Assembly (NCBI GenBank): GCA_963662175.1
Contig: OY759214.1
Span: 77,636,037-77,700,036 of the forward strand
Reading direction: 5' to 3'
DNA: 64,000 bases
Source: Aradus depressus
Taxonomy: Eukaryota > Arthropoda > Insecta > Hemiptera > Aradidae
The notes beneath the pieces are model-generated. The model was given only the letters and a program-made list of their open reading frames with translations. It made no database searches and was not told the origin of the DNA. The position numbers and the translations under genes were made by a program. Shown here piece after piece: positions 10,381-19,908 of this stretch (the first letter of the stretch is position 1; every line of letters begins with the position of its first letter).

Positions 10381-11039
10381 CGAGGTGTCTTCAAAAAGTA
10401 ACGGGAATTTTGTAATTTCGCGAGTTATATTAGTCCGATTCGCGCGATTTGTTGTTTTTGTGTAGACGTACATGTCTGGAAAGTATCTGTACATTGTTAG
10501 CCAAACCGGATGTTTAGTCAGCTGTCAGCTGTCAAAGAGGTTAAATGTGTTTTGGAAGGATCGGCGATTATTTATTTGTTTACAAAATGGATCAGAGAAT
10601 TTGCATTAAATTTTGGTATAATAATGGAATAAAGTGCAGCAAAGTTTTAGAAATGTTAAGTATTGCTTTTGGTGAGTCTGCTATGAGTAAACGACAAGTG
10701 CGGTCGAATGTGAAGGTCATGTTCACTGTGTTTTTCGATTTTAACGGCATAGTGCACCATGAGTTCTTGCCACAAAGTCAAACGAACAATAAGGAGTAAT
10801 ACCTACAAGTGCAACGCCATTTGCGTGAAGCAATTCGAAAAACACGCGGATTTGTGGCAAAACAATTCATGGCTTTTGCACTACGATAATGCACCTGCTC
10901 AAACTTCGTTGCTTGTTCGCTGGCATAAGTGTATAATATCTAATGGCGACTATTTTGAAGGGAATAACATTGATATAGACGAATAAATAAAGTTCTTTTC
11001 AAAAACTGAAAATTCCCTTTTTTTTTTAACACAACTCGG
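10381..11039 (+). mobile_element. Mariner element, internally deleted, right copy
   Basis: Both ends are visible: CGAGGTGTCTTCAAAAAGT at 10381 and its mutated reverse form ending in AACACAACTCGG near 11039. The transposase starts at ATG 10587 (MDQRICIKFWYNNGIKC, helix-turn-helix region). It jumps to VMFTVFFDFNGIVHHEFLP, then after a frameshift near 10770-10800 continues as DLWQNNSWLLHYDNAPAQTS and ends WHKCIISNGDYFEG. Of the mariner D,D34D triad only the second Asp (HYDNAPAQ) remains. The first (GDE region) and third (YSPD region) lie in deletions. Non-autonomous. Confidence 0.85.
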
Positions 11040-11470
11040 ACCGAAGTGAATGTCAGCTCTTTGTTTTTTCTCGCCATGGAGATAGCTCTTCAATTCAACA
11101 CAACATAAATAAACAATTACTAATTAGCCTACATATCAGCACAGACAAAACATAGTGTACATTCTTGTTACTATGTTTCACCTTTACGATACGAGTATTC
11201 GTGACCTATGTCTCGACTTACTGTCACCATCTTCAGAATGTTAGCCTGTCAGTTAACTTTTCTCTAACATCTTGACGGCACAACCTTTCAAATTCGGAAA
11301 AATCTGACTAATTATTTCCTTCTGAATAATTTCAACATTAATAGTAACGTAAAAGGTTGAAGTTGGGAAATTCGGCCTCAGCACAAAGCGATTACTCCAT
11401 CAATTTTCTTCACTAATAGTCAATGGCGAATCTATGGTTTTTGGAGTCCTGAGGCATTTACTTTAATGGA
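11040..11470. other. Unassigned DNA
   Basis: No gene recognised between the mariner copy and the next Rep-F piece. Confidence 0.4.
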
Positions 11471-11618
11471 AGTATCTCTACCGCAAAAACGATTATAGCT
11501 AAAAACTTGAAAGGAGTCACATGTTTTAACTTAGGTCTGATTAGATTTTGGCAAAAATCGAACGAAAATTGAGACAACTTTTCCCCGGGATCTAACTACA
11601 TTTTACAAGATACATCTT
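11470..11618 (+). repeat. Rep-F element, part 1 (interrupted by SINE-A)
   Basis: Matches the middle of Rep-F (AAAAACGATTATAGCT, TCTGATTAGATTTTGGC, TTCCCCGGGATCTAACTACA). It continues after the SINE at 11909. Confidence 0.7.
11607..11618 (+). repeat. Target-site duplication, left copy
   Basis: AAGATACATCTT, repeated exactly at 11897-11908 on the other side of the SINE-A insertion. Confidence 0.9.
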
Positions 11619-11896
11619 CCGAGGCCCTTAGTTTATTTTATCTGGGAGGTAAAATAAACTTAAGCACGCCGTCCTTCGGATGGGACGTTAAGCGATGGTC
11701 CCGAGCCTGTACGATGTCAGGTACTCGTTAAAGATCCCTACCCTAGATGAATAAAAATTTAGGGTAGGCAAAATTTAGGACTCCCACAGTAGAGTCGGGC
11801 TCATGTCCACCAGAGTGACGAAAGAGCGCTCTGGTAGTAGGCGATATGACCTCGTAGTTAAAGCCCGGGCATGAGTCATAAAACCTAACCTAACCT
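11619..11896 (+). mobile_element. SINE-A copy, 5' truncated, with 12-bp TSD
   Basis: Begins inside the element at CCGAGGCCCTTAG and runs to the tail AAAACCTAACCTAACCT. It contains the pairing segments TTTATTTTATCTGGGAGG and GTAAAATAAACTT, the CGTCCTTCGGATGGGACG hairpin and the AGAGCGCTCTGGTAGTAGG motif. The exact 12-bp duplication defines the 3' end of SINE-A as the CCTAA-type tail and shows 5' truncation on insertion, as expected for LINE-driven copying. Confidence 0.92.
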
Positions 11897-11908
11897 AAGA
11901 TACATCTT

Positions 11909-11985
11909 ATGTTTATGACCTAATCAAAAATCTTTTCGAGTAATAGTTGTAGAGAATACTAACATAAATTTCTCTACAATAAGAT
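11909..11985 (+). repeat. Rep-F element, part 2
   Basis: Continuation of the 11470-11618 Rep-F copy (ATGACCTAATCAAAAATCTTT, TTGTAGAGAATACTAA). Confidence 0.6.
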
Positions 11986-12385
11986 AATTGTTTGTTTTTT
12001 GTTAAGTTTTATTTGTTTATGTAATTTCACTTTTTTATTTTTAACTTATTTATTGTTAATGACTGAAACGAAGAGCTGACTGTAAAGTACATTACGATGA
12101 AATGGTGTTACACTAAACGCTTAATACAGTAAACGAAGAGCTGACTGTGTAAAATGACTGTGCTTTGTGATCGGGATCCCATTGGCTTCGGGAGTCTGAA
12201 GGTTAAACGCCATAACAGATCCGTTAGTACTAATAGAAAATAGATAATTAAAATAAACAATTTCTTTGTCAAACTTCACTATATATTCTCAAATACTCAA
12301 CTAGTTTCGCCGTGTTAAGGAATTATCAAGAGTCATAATCACTAAATGTTTTTTCGATGAATTTCTTCGGTTCCACAGATAGTTA
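11986..12385. other. Unassigned DNA with a short direct repeat
   Basis: AAACGAAGAGCTGACTGT occurs twice, near 12068 and 12132. No gene recognised. Confidence 0.45.
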
Positions 12386-12641
12386 TCATGACTATTTAAC
12401 TCTTTAAAGGTAATATCGCCTACTACCGCTCTGGTGCTCTGCTCTTTCGTCACTGGTGGACATGACGCAACTCTACCATGGGAGTCCTAAATTTTTATTC
12501 ACCTAGGGTAAGGGTCTTTAACGAATACCTGACATTGTACAGGCTCGGGACCATCGCTTAACGTCCTATCCGAAGGACGGCATGCTCAAGGTTTTTTCAT
12601 CTCCCAGATAAAAATCTAAGGGCCTCGGCCGGGAGTTCCAC
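12386..12641 (-). mobile_element. SINE-A copy, diverged
   Basis: Reverse copy with CGCCTACTACC, GCTCTTTCGTCACT, GGTGGACATGA, the CATCGCTTAACGTCC segment and GGGCCTCGGCCGGG. The CCTAA tail is lost and the tRNA head is missing. Confidence 0.8.
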
Positions 12642-13250
12642 AGGTATGTAGTATATAAAAAAAAAATTGAGTTAATTAAATTTAAGAACAATATGAATCG
12701 CAGCCTTTGAGACGAAGTAAATTGTTCAACTCACAGAAATTCTTAAGGGTATAAAACATAATTAAAGAAATGATTTATATATTCAAATGTTCTGGGGGTA
12801 TTCTTTGTTTAAACTTTGGAAACAACGTCAGAAATGAAATATTAAATGAAGCTTTACCAGTTATTATTTATTTAAGCATTTCACGGCTCTTTAATAAAAT
12901 TTCCTTTTGAAATTGTGGGCTATTGTAATGAATAGCGAACCCAACGCGCACAATAGAGTCCGCGAACGAAACAGAAAACAATTTTGTCGTATAATCGAAA
13001 TTGGTGAGCCAAGAAAATAGAAATTGGAAGAATCTGCCAACCAAATGAAGTTCAATACCTGATTGTAGAATTTTTGAAGGGATTCGGCTTAAAGGAATCT
13101 AACCGTAGTCCTCATGATGACCTAACTGATTTCCTTTTTTCCGACGCAAATTAATCAACTAAGTTTTTGCTCTCCCTCTGAAATTAATTTACCGATGTGG
13201 TTAAAGGACAACTGGCCAAGTTATTGACAACTTGACAGTTATCCTTCAAC
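12642..13250. other. Unassigned DNA
   Basis: No known element apart from a possible small Rep-C piece near 13130-13200 and the coding-like stretch at 12928-13003. Confidence 0.4.
12928..13003 (+). CDS. Coding-like stretch ending at a donor, very tentative
   Basis: From ATG, 25 codons rich in Glu, Asn and Arg (MNSEPNAHNRVRERNRKQF) lead to ATTG|GTGAGC, a good splice donor. The stretch is too short to exclude chance and has no upstream promoter that I can identify. Confidence 0.15.
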
Positions 13251-13254
13251 CGCT

Positions 13255-13390
13255 GTTGTGTATGGGTGGGATGAACCGCTGTGCTGTATGGGTGGGATGA
13301 ACCACTGATGATGACGCTGGTCTAAAATAAAACAGCGGGATTACAACGTCTTTTATTTCTATGAGAAATCTCGTCACACAACATCTTATT
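13255..13390 (+). repeat. LINE 3'-UTR repeat with duplicated segment
   Basis: Carries CACTGATGATGACGCTGG and the following AAATAAAACAGCGGG...GTCTTTTATTTCTATGA. The preceding TGTATGGGTGGGATGAACC is present twice in a row. Confidence 0.6.
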
Positions 13391-13504
13391 ATTATATATG
13401 GACTTCTGAATTCTCATAATAAATATTGTGTAGGCGGGTAATAAATATTAGGATTTTTAAGTCCTTCTCTCCTTTTGGGGAGGGGGAGAAATAAAAGAAT
13501 CTGA

Positions 13505-13743
13505 AAAAACCTTGAGCACGCCGTCCATTGGGGGGGGGAGGGGGGGGACGTTATGCGATTGTCCCGAGTCTGTACGATGTCAGGTACTCGTTAAAGACCC
13601 CTACCCTAGGTGAATAAAAGTTTAGGGTAGGCAAAATGTAGTACTCCCACAGTAGATTCGGGCTCATGTCCACCAGAGTGACGAAAAAGCGCTCTGGTAA
13701 TAGGCGATTATGGCATTGTAGTTAAAACCCGGGCATGAGTCAC
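13505..13743 (+). mobile_element. SINE-A copy, head missing
   Basis: Runs from CTTGAGCACGCCGTCC to GGGCATGAGTCACAG. The GTCCTTCGGATGGG hairpin is altered by a G-rich run at 13530-13548. Confidence 0.85.
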
Positions 13744-13744
13744 A

Positions 13745-14330
13745 GTCAATAACTAACTTAGAAATTTACTGTACATTCTTTAATATCTTCCGAACTCTGA
13801 ACCAACTTATGAGAATCTTCATCTACGGAGCCCTTCAATGTATGATCAGAGGAAACTTCACTGAAATTAAATGCTCAATAATATGAGAAGGAACTAATAT
13901 TAAAAACAATACGTTACTGCGTTAAAATAAAAAAAAAATAGAAAAACTAATTCCGCCTTTCATTTTATAAAAAAAAATTTGTTTAATTAATAAGTTTTAG
14001 TTTTAATTAATTTCCTTGTTTTTTTCTCCATGTCTTCCTCTTTTAATTTTCCCTTCTGGGATACAATTTTCCATTATCCATGCTACCTCATCAGTGTGGC
14101 TTGTCTCTTATTTAGAGCTTTTCTTAGCTTTATACGTCCGAATACAGTTCTGCGATCTGTGTCGATACTCATACGGATACATGAATTGAAAAAAACATAT
14201 CGTATACTATATAAAAATCATATTATACATCAGACTTTACCCTTACAAATTTTGCTTAAACCAAAACATCCTTCAAATGGAACTCGAACTAATTTTGTAG
14301 AAAAATTGTTTAAATAAAATGTCTTTATTT
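13745..14330. other. AT-rich spacer
   Basis: No gene recognised. A frame at 14030-14317 is open for 95 codons but has no motif, and its composition matches the AT-rich surroundings. Confidence 0.4.
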
Positions 14331-14334
14331 TTTT

Positions 14335-14605
14335 TAGATCATCCGGTTTACGGGATACTTGCTAATAAAGTCTTCATTTATCAGCTTGGACAAAATGTTT
14401 TTGGTACTTTTGCCTAGTAACGGTAAACCCTATCGAAAAATAGTTTCTTACAACAATGTACCTCATGACATTTTCGAATATCGACCTCAAATGAAAATGT
14501 TCATATATTCTTCAAGGACCCACAGCTGGAATTCCACTCAACTAGTGCCTAAATTCGATAATTCACACTTTTACAAATATTTGTCGACCCATTTCAATTT
14601 CTACT
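14335..14605 (+). repeat. Rep-F element, diverged
   Basis: Contains GATCATCCGGTTTACGG, GTAACGGTAAACCCTATCGAA and TTACAACAATGT, matching the distal half of Rep-F. Confidence 0.5.
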
Positions 14606-14644
14606 AGTATTCTGGAGTATTTCAAAACAAAAACTTGGTAGAGG

Positions 14645-14888
14645 CACGAAGGTCTTTTACCTGAGAGGTAAAAAGGATCCGCCATCCCTCGTATGCGACG
14701 TTAAGCATTTGTCTTGAGCCTGTGCGATGTCAGGTAATCGTTAAAGTCCTATACATCTTAAGTAACTAAACCATAGTAGGCGAAATTTAAAACACCCACA
14801 ATAGTCAGGCTCATGTCCACCAGAGCGACAATAGAGGGCTCAGGTAGTAGGCGATATGACCTCGTAGTTAAAGCACGGGCATAAAACA
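14645..14888 (+). mobile_element. SINE-A copy, diverged
   Basis: Pieces in correct order: TACCTGAGAGGTAAAA, GACGTTAAGC, TGTGCGATGTCAGGTA, CATGTCCACCAGAGCGAC, GTAGTAGGCGATATGACC. The end degenerates into A-rich DNA that abuts the Helitron. Confidence 0.8.
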
Positions 14889-14914
14889 CGAAAACAAAAC
14901 AAAAAAACATACTA

Positions 14915-15438
14915 TCATATATATAAAGCTGAAAATGTCTGTGCGTTGTACCGCTATAACTCACGAACGGCTTGATGGATTTGATTAATTTTTTTTTAAA
15001 TTTGTTCGTCATCGTCTGTGAAAGGTTATAGGAGTATTAGTACCTCAATATCTGGTCCATCCCAGCATCCACCCACGCAATCTTTGTAACTCAAAAACCA
15101 CTGCAATGATTAATGAGGAATCTTTTTGAATAGATAAGTTTTATCTACCGGAAGGTTAAGGTCTATTTTTTAATCAACCCCTGGTCCATCCCAGCATCCA
15201 CTCACGCAATCTTTGTAACTCGAAAACCACTGCAACGATTAATGAGAAATCTTTTTGAATAAATTAGTTTTAGCTCCAAAGCTAGCGTTACTACAGTTGA
15301 AGAACTATAAGCGTTATTCCGTATGAATAATTGAAAATTATAACATCATGAATGTACTGTCGAGGAACTGAATAGCCTTATAGGAGATATTGGGAGAAAA
15401 GTCAAAGTTCCCCGGGCAACGCCGGGTATTACTGCTAG
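14915..15438 (+). mobile_element. Non-autonomous Helitron
   Basis: Starts with TCATATATATAAAGCTGAAA and ends with CTGCTAG (CTAG at 15435-15438), preceded by the GC-rich hairpin CCCGGGCAACGCCGGG at 15411-15426, a typical Helitron 3' end. Flanking bases are A on the left and T on the right, as expected for insertion between A and T without duplication. An internal segment of about 129 bp (CTGGTCCATCCCAGCATCC) is tandemly duplicated at 15052 and 15181. There is no Rep/helicase coding region. Confidence 0.88.
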
Positions 15439-15510
15439 TTTCATATAAAATAATATTTTTCGTAAATCAACTGGTTTTTGAAATATTTATTAACATAATA
15501 TAAGTTAGTT

Positions 15511-15773
15511 ATTGTGACTCATTCCCGAGCTTTAACAACGTCATACCTCCAGAGTCCTACTGAACATGAGACCAGAATTTTGCCTACCTTAAATGTTTAT
15601 TCACCTAGGGCAGGGGTCTTTTACGAGTACCTGACATCGTACAGTTTCGGGACCTTCACTTAACGTCCCATCCGAAGGACGACGTTCTCAAGGTTTTTTC
15701 ACCTCCCAGGTATAAGATCTGAGGAACTCGGCCGGGAGTTCAGTAGACAAGCACGCTACCTCTGAGCGCCCTC
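15511..15773 (-). mobile_element. SINE-A copy
   Basis: Reverse copy from TGACTCATTCCCGAGC to CTGAGCGCCCTC. It has lost the CCTAA tail and several internal bases. Confidence 0.85.
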
Positions 15774-16060
15774 AACACAGCCTGGTTTAAGGTTATTACA
15801 ATATTAATTTCTTTAACTCCCTGTAATATAGCGATGCTCATATAGCCAACTTTTGATTTTGCAATCACTTTAGGATAAAAAAAAAATCATATACAACGCA
15901 CGCAATCCAAGGTTTTTCACTCATTAGGGACGATCGTGTTAAATCAGTGAGACACTGTGGTGAATCCTAATCTATGTATATACCTTGACACATAAAATCC
16001 AATTTTCAAAAATGCACGACACAAATACTTCAATGAACATGGATATCAATCAATATGAAG
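15774..16060. other. Unassigned DNA
   Basis: No gene or known repeat recognised. Confidence 0.4.
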
Positions 16061-16250
16061 TTAGTTATTGTGACTCATGCCCGGGCTTTAACTACCAGGC
16101 CGCTCTTTCGTCACTGTGGTGGACCTGAGCCCGACTCTGCTGTGGGAGTTCTAAATGTTGTCTACACCTAAGGTAGAATACTATTCAACGAGTAACTGAC
16201 ATCGTACAAGCTCGGATCCGAAGGACGGAGTGCTCAAGGTTTTTTCACCC
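16061..16250 (-). mobile_element. SINE-A copy, head missing
   Basis: TGACTCATGCCCGGGCTTTAACTAC through GTGGGAGTTCTAAATGTTG to GTGCTCAAGGTTTTTTCACC in reverse orientation. Confidence 0.82.
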
Positions 16251-16299
16251 TTTCAAGTATTTATTTGCATGTGCATTGAGTACGTAAATGAATCTTATA

Positions 16300-16324
16300 C
16301 CCCCCCCCCCCCCCCCCCCCCCCC
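16300..16324 (+). repeat. Run of 25 C
   Basis: A homopolymer at an abrupt join between unrelated DNA and the start of LINE 3'-UTR sequence (GAGCTATTAGCCAGTG). It could be real or an assembly artefact. Confidence 0.9.
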
Positions 16325-16500
16325 TTGAGCTATTAGCCAGTGTTAGGATAAACACCACACTAGACGGGTGATAAGCAAGTCTTAATATTTTATGCTAGTT
16401 ACTTCTCTACATGTATTTATAGATCTACCACTGATGATTACACAGTTCAGTTCGAAAATAAAACAGTGGAGCAGACTAAGTTTTTTACATCTGTGAAAAA
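16325..16500 (+). repeat. LINE-J 3'-UTR fragment
   Basis: Aligns by eye with 40756-40876 plus 41691-41790. Both have GAGCTATT-GCCAGTGTT, ACACCACACT, then TAGATCTACCACTGATGATTAC and ATAAAACAGTGGAG. It lacks the TIR element present in the 40.9-kb copy, so it serves as an empty-site relative. Confidence 0.65.
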
Positions 16501-16673
16501 TGATATTCATAATTTTTTGAAGGACTTTCCAGAAGAAGAAAGTAACTTATTTGGCGTGCCTTTCAATAAATGACAAAATGAAATACAAAAAAAAAAAAAA
16601 ATAATAAAAAAAAAATAATAATAACTAATAATAATAATAATAATAGGATTTTCCAACTTTTTATCACTTCTAG

Positions 16674-16766
16674 TAAAGAAGTTGGATGGGATATTATCGG
16701 ATAATGACCCTGGGAGAGTGGATGAGAACACCATCAGTCACAATGACCTAAGCACTTCCTACGTAG
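16674..16766 (+). CDS. Candidate internal exon, unidentified
   Basis: A pyrimidine-rich tract and acceptor (TTTTTATCACTTCTAG) precede a frame with coding-like codons. Its peptide begins KKLDGILSDNDPGRVDENT and continues to a donor candidate TAG|GTTCGT (or AC|GTAGGT four bases earlier). Its codon composition is clearly unlike the AT-repeat flank (TAA/ATA microsatellite just upstream). No family is recognised; a chance open stretch is possible at this length. Confidence 0.3.
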
Positions 16767-17185
16767 GTTCGTGATCCGTCTGCAAACAGATAGTAAAAAT
16801 AATAAGTTGTATCCGTCCCTGTATGGACATCCTAATTTCCATATTCATCCACCCTCGGGACCGTTATGGACAAAGACATCAGCTCAAATCTCAACGGGGT
16901 ATAATGTATACAACTGAATAGTGTAGTTCAGTGGCCTCACGTAGATTCTATATATACTTTCATATTTTTGTAAGGATTCACGTAGATGGACAAAAAATTG
17001 TATAAAAATCAATAATTGAGTTTCAGGGCGATACATTTATTACATCGGAAGTTATTAGAGTGATAATTTCCCCATTCTCTCTTCTAAAAGTCCAGGAGAA
17101 TAGATTCCAGCTCCTGAGCGATTGTTCATTCTAGAACCATTTTCATAATACACCAAGAAATATTGAGGTATTACTCTGATTCCAT
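16767..17185. other. Unassigned DNA with a Rep-C trace
   Basis: ATACATTTATTACATCGGAAG near 17025 resembles a Rep-C internal unit. Otherwise nothing recognised. Confidence 0.4.
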
Positions 17186-17235
17186 TGTGTTATGTATTGT
17201 TGAAAATACATTAATATTGTTGTGCATATGTTCAG
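17186..17235 (+). repeat. Direct repeat, left copy, flanking a GC-rich block
   Basis: TGTTATGTATTGTT...ACATTAATATTGTTGTGCATATGTTC. A close copy lies at 17863-17910. Confidence 0.65.
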
Positions 17236-17862
17236 GGAGGCACGCCAACCAGTTGAGGAAGATGGAGGTCGACATCAGTCAGGAACCATCACAAGTAGAA
17301 TTACTGCCGGGATTTTGGGGATGTCAAGAGCGGGCTCAACTCAGCCAGAAGGAAGGTGAACAACCAGCCAGAGGTCCCGCAGCTCCAGAGTCTGGAGAAG
17401 TACAAGAGCACGACCAACAGAGGCCTGTCTCATGTGAGAGGCTGCTGTAGGCGGGACGGCCAGTGTCCAGATATGGCCAACCTCTCAAGACACCGGACAG
17501 GTACGGTAGAGGTCCGAGCATTTCCAGGAAGGTGAACAACCAGCCAGAGGTCCCGCAGCTCCGAGTACAATAGCACGACCAGCAGAGGCCACTATCATTT
17601 ATTGCTCGGATGCACCTTGCGTTTGTGCAACATCACGCGTCTCTGTTTGTCGAGGGTGCTTGGGATCTGGGTAGTGCTTAAGTAAGGCTGCAAGTGTGCT
17701 GCAATCTCGATGCCCCCCACATGAACAGAGCCCTACCAACAGAGGTCTGTTTCCTGTGGAGAGGGCACCCCCCGGCTCCACCCGGCCAGTGTCCAGATAT
17801 GGCCGACCTCTCAAGACACCGGGACTCGTACGGTGCACCTCCATGAATTAGGAATGAGGAGT
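17236..17862. other. GC-rich block with internal duplications, unidentified
   Basis: This block is far more GC-rich than the rest of the window. Two segments are duplicated inside it. GGTGAACAACCAGCCAGAGG occurs near 17355 and 17529, and CAGTGTCCAGATATGGCC near 17461 and 17784. Short frames exist on both strands (17163-17450 +, 17336-17539 -, 17599-17844 -) but none shows a recognised motif. AT-rich direct repeats bracket it. It may be an LTR-like or transferred segment; function unknown. Confidence 0.45.
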
Positions 17863-17910
17863 TGTTATGTATTGTTCACATACATTATATTGTTGTTCAT
17901 ATGTTCGGAA
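17863..17910 (+). repeat. Direct repeat, right copy
   Basis: Matches 17186-17235 with a few differences. Confidence 0.65.
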
Positions 17911-17968
17911 AAATATTGTTAGTTAGTATTTGACCTCCAACTATGTTGTGTTGCTTATTCCTTAGTTA

Positions 17969-18060
17969 AGGGTAACATCTTTATAACATATTGTCCTCCC
18001 ATTATTTTTTAATTATCTTTATATATTAATTCATATATATATATATATATGAATTAATTC

Positions 18061-18117
<57 letters not shown>

Positions 18118-18177
18118 TTAATATATAAAGATAATTAAAAAATAATGGGAGGACAATATGTTATAAAGATGTTACCC

Positions 18178-18178
<1 letters not shown>
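17969..18178. repeat. Long AT-rich palindrome around a (TA)n core
   Basis: The left arm from AGGGTAACATCTTTATAACA and the right arm ending TGTTATAAAGATGTTACCCT are exact reverse complements through ACATATTGTCCTCCCATT and TAATTATCTTTATATATTAA, as far as I can follow. The centre is an AT dinucleotide run (about 18030-18115) with a smaller nested palindrome. It could be a MITE, a foldback element, or a palindromic duplication nucleated at the microsatellite. Confidence 0.85.
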
Positions 18179-18179
<1 letters not shown>

Positions 18180-18210
<31 letters not shown>

Positions 18211-18800
18211 AACTTCATCTTATTTATTAATTTGCTTGAATATTACTTTTTTACTTTTTTTTTATTACATTTTATAATTCAATAGATGTACGCTATTTTA
18301 TACATTCGGGCGAGGATAACCATGACAGTTTTTTGCCCTAAAACCATAATATCTAACTATGTATCTTGACATAGTTGGGTTCCGAACGAACCCCGGAGCC
18401 TAATCTGCCAAACGGAGAAACTTAAATTGATAGAAAATGAATTAAACATTCTTGGTTTGCAATCTTTTTCATGTTTTCACTCCTAGACATCAACATATTT
18501 AAATGTTGATAATTATCAATTAGTTAAATTATTATTCAATTATATTTTTTAATAATATCAACTATTATCAATTATCATTCTCTTGAATGTTTTTTACGAT
18601 CCAACTTTCTCACTTTTCCTTTCCCTTATAATATTATATTAACAATCACTAATATTTTTACAAATAATAATTATTTCATTTGAAGATATATATTAATGAA
18701 TAAATAATAAACAATTTTCTCCTTGTTGGCTGTCCATGCTGACAAAGCCCAGATTGAGAGGTCTGCTGAGGGAAGAATGATACAAGGGGAATGATAACAA
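18180..18800. other. AT-rich spacer
   Basis: No gene recognised; T-rich runs at 18196-18212. Confidence 0.45.
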
Positions 18801-18804
18801 CACA

Positions 18805-19030
18805 AAAAATAGTAAAGACTGCCGATGTAATGAAGGTATCGACATAAAATTGTATATTTAAATTCAAAACCCCATAAGGACGATACCTAATAATTTTCTG
18901 CTAAATCGGCCGAAGAGAAGAAGGGATCAGAAATCAACTATTAATTTTTAGCCTAAATGGTAGATTGGTTTTGGAGGCAGAGCGAAAACTTAATTGATTA
19001 ATTCATTTCCAGTGATTCATCGATGACCTC
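18805..19030 (-). repeat. Rep-C element, partial
   Basis: One internal unit (GCCGATGTAATGAAGGTATC, CATAAGGACGATACC, AAATCGGCC), then the GGTTTTGGAGGCAGAGCG end block, truncated near CAGTGATTCATCGATGACC. Confidence 0.65.
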
Positions 19031-19143
19031 ATAATTAAATTATATCTATTTCTATTATTCATCGTCTCATTTCCGACGCAAATTCGAAGGGTTGGACAGA
19101 CAGAAGTGGACTGGAGTTGCTGAGGTAGCTGGAGAGTAATGAC

Positions 19144-19290
19144 GGGATTTACTGGAGGACTGCCGACTGGAAAAGAACCTGCTTAGAATACGTTCTTTAC
19201 GAGCTCATTCTAATGCTGCGAAACCATGGCGAATTGGGCGTACTGAGCCTATTCCATTCGAAGGCGGCACAAGACATTTATTTTTGTAAC
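19144..19290 (+). other. Coding-like stretch, unidentified
   Basis: A frame of about 46 codons following a stop encodes LEDCRLEKNLLRIRSLRAHS and continues with a Pro/Gly-rich end to TAA. Codon use looks non-random, but there is no ATG, splice site or motif I can trust. It may be the end of an old transposon protein. Confidence 0.2.
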
Positions 19291-19332
19291 TTATACTCTA
19301 TCGTACTCCTCCCTATATTTATCGGTTTTTTC

Positions 19333-19895
19333 ACTTTCTTATACCTATAGTATAAGGAAGTATTGTAATTGTGCGGAAATCCGAGATCGAGGTTTCAACT
19401 GATTTTTACGATTCGAGGTCCCCTGAATATGTTTTGACCATTTTTGCGACTGTCTATATGTGTATGTGATTGAAAAGTTGTGAGCTCTCTACAACAAAAA
19501 CGATTGTAGCTATGAACTTGAAATTTGGAATGAAGGGGTCATATGTTCTAACTTACGTCTGATTAGATTTTGGCTGAAATCGAGACTTTTCCCCGGGACC
19601 TAACTACATTTTTTCGAGCTGTAGAGAATACTAAAATACATAATTTATATAAAATATGATTTTTTACAGATCGTCCGGTTTTCGACATACATGCCGAAAA
19701 CGTCTTGAAATGTAGGTTTGAAACATATATTTTTCAACGTTTCCTTGATTTACTCGAAAACGGTTAGTTCTATCGCAAAATTGATTCCTACCAAAATTGT
19801 TCCTTATAAAATTTCCAATCGCTGATAAGTTCCAAATTTTAGGTAGGATCAGTAGAACAAAAGTTATAGTGCCCCCAAGAATGTAAACTGAATGT
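19333..19895 (+). repeat. Rep-F element, longest copy
   Basis: Starts with the hairpin CTTATACCTATAGTATAAG at 19335, then AGTATTGTAATTGTGCGGAA, TCGAGGTTTCAACTG, GATTGAAAAGTTGTGAGC, TTTCCCCGGGACCTAACTAC, CAGATCGTCCGGTTTTCG and CGAAAACGGTTAG. It continues to about GTTATAGTGCCCCC. This is the best template for the family. There is no open reading frame of note. Confidence 0.75.
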
Positions 19896-19908
19896 CTATA
19901 AGGAATAG
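19896..19908 (+). repeat. Target-site duplication, left copy
   Basis: TCTATAAGGAATA, repeated at 20248-20260. Confidence 0.9.

Noticed and set aside
17163..17450. 95-codon protein in the GC-rich block
   Set aside because: Overlapping frames on both strands are open because of composition and local duplication; no motif found.
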